Source: Lachnospiraceae bacterium (GTDB lineage Bacteria > Bacillota > Clostridia > Lachnospirales > Lachnospiraceae). Taken from it: a stretch of 44,219 nt of DNA. The notes under the pieces were generated by a model. That model did not search any database and had not been told where the DNA came from. It saw only the letters and a list, made by a program, of their open reading frames with translations. The translations under genes were made by a program, and so were the position numbers. Shown here piece by piece: positions 44,136-44,219 of this stretch (position 1 is its first letter; each line of letters starts with the position of its first letter). The stretch spans positions 1 to 44,219 of the forward strand of contig JAFTWX010000010.1 of NCBI GenBank assembly GCA_017465095.1, read 5' to 3'.

Positions 44136-44219
44136 TAAATACTTTCAAAACACCATTCCAAATTGTTCTTCCCCGTTTATTTTATCTCGCTTGCAAATAT
44201 TCAATTTTTGACAAATAAA

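Overview
The window looks like a chromosomal segment of a gut-type anaerobic Bacillota, most likely Lachnospiraceae (Clostridia). Supporting this: a 2-oxoacid:ferredoxin oxidoreductase, a clostridial-type hexameric glutamate dehydrogenase, a sensory-type [FeFe]-hydrogenase homologue, a DUF5688 protein, sporulation-lineage genes (YlmC/YmxH-like and SpoIIM-like), and strong AGGAGG ribosome binding sites. This placement is inferred from gene content, not from a marker gene. Every gene I can support lies on the minus strand, so the gene order below runs from high to low coordinates within each operon. The plus-strand open frames are shadows.

Layout, left to right. 1-785: 5' part of an oxidoreductase gamma subunit leaving the window. 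910-7518: complete ribose operon rbsR-rbsD-rbsA-rbsC-rbsB-rbsK behind a consensus promoter and a palindromic operator; its binding protein is two RbsB domains in one lipoprotein. 7754-10006: visibly AT-rich accessory island with an MntA/HepT-type nucleotidyltransferase-HEPN pair, an XRE regulator with a DUF6036-like nucleotidyltransferase, and a short orphan reading frame at one edge. 10213-16416: gdhA, a Gfo/Idh/MocA dehydrogenase with a hybrid sensor kinase, an SH3-domain membrane protein, tRNA-Arg(CCG). 16587-27097: transport block with a ZIP metal transporter, TrkH/TrkA potassium uptake, MATE exporter, AI-2E-family protein, copper ATPase with a CopZ-like tail, and an NSS sodium symporter. 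27121-30147: cluster of a sensory hydrogenase-MCP fusion, mscL and a YkgJ-type cysteine-cluster protein. 30284-32193: KdpE-like regulator, a shortened KdpD-like kinase and a 47-residue membrane peptide behind an array of 11-bp-spaced direct repeats. 32326-42231: housekeeping genes (rlmD, radical SAM, DUF5688, efp, aroQ-aroK-aroE, yqeG, nrdR, ylmC-like, xerD-like, spoIIM-like, NUDIX). 42233-44101: an aspartate-type aminotransferase with its own promoter and palindrome, a 36-residue hydrophobic peptide and a 96-residue unknown protein.

How the parts work together. The rbs operon covers capture, import, anomer conversion and phosphorylation of ribose under LacI-family control. TrkA/TrkH and the Kdp-like two-component system both concern potassium, although no kdpABC is in the window. 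The shikimate genes form one overlapping unit. The most unusual items are the RbsB-RbsB fusion, the CopA-CopZ fusion with what looks like an internal start, the hydrogenase-MCP sensor co-transcribed with a zinc-ribbon MscL, and the small membrane peptide heading the Kdp-like sensor operon.
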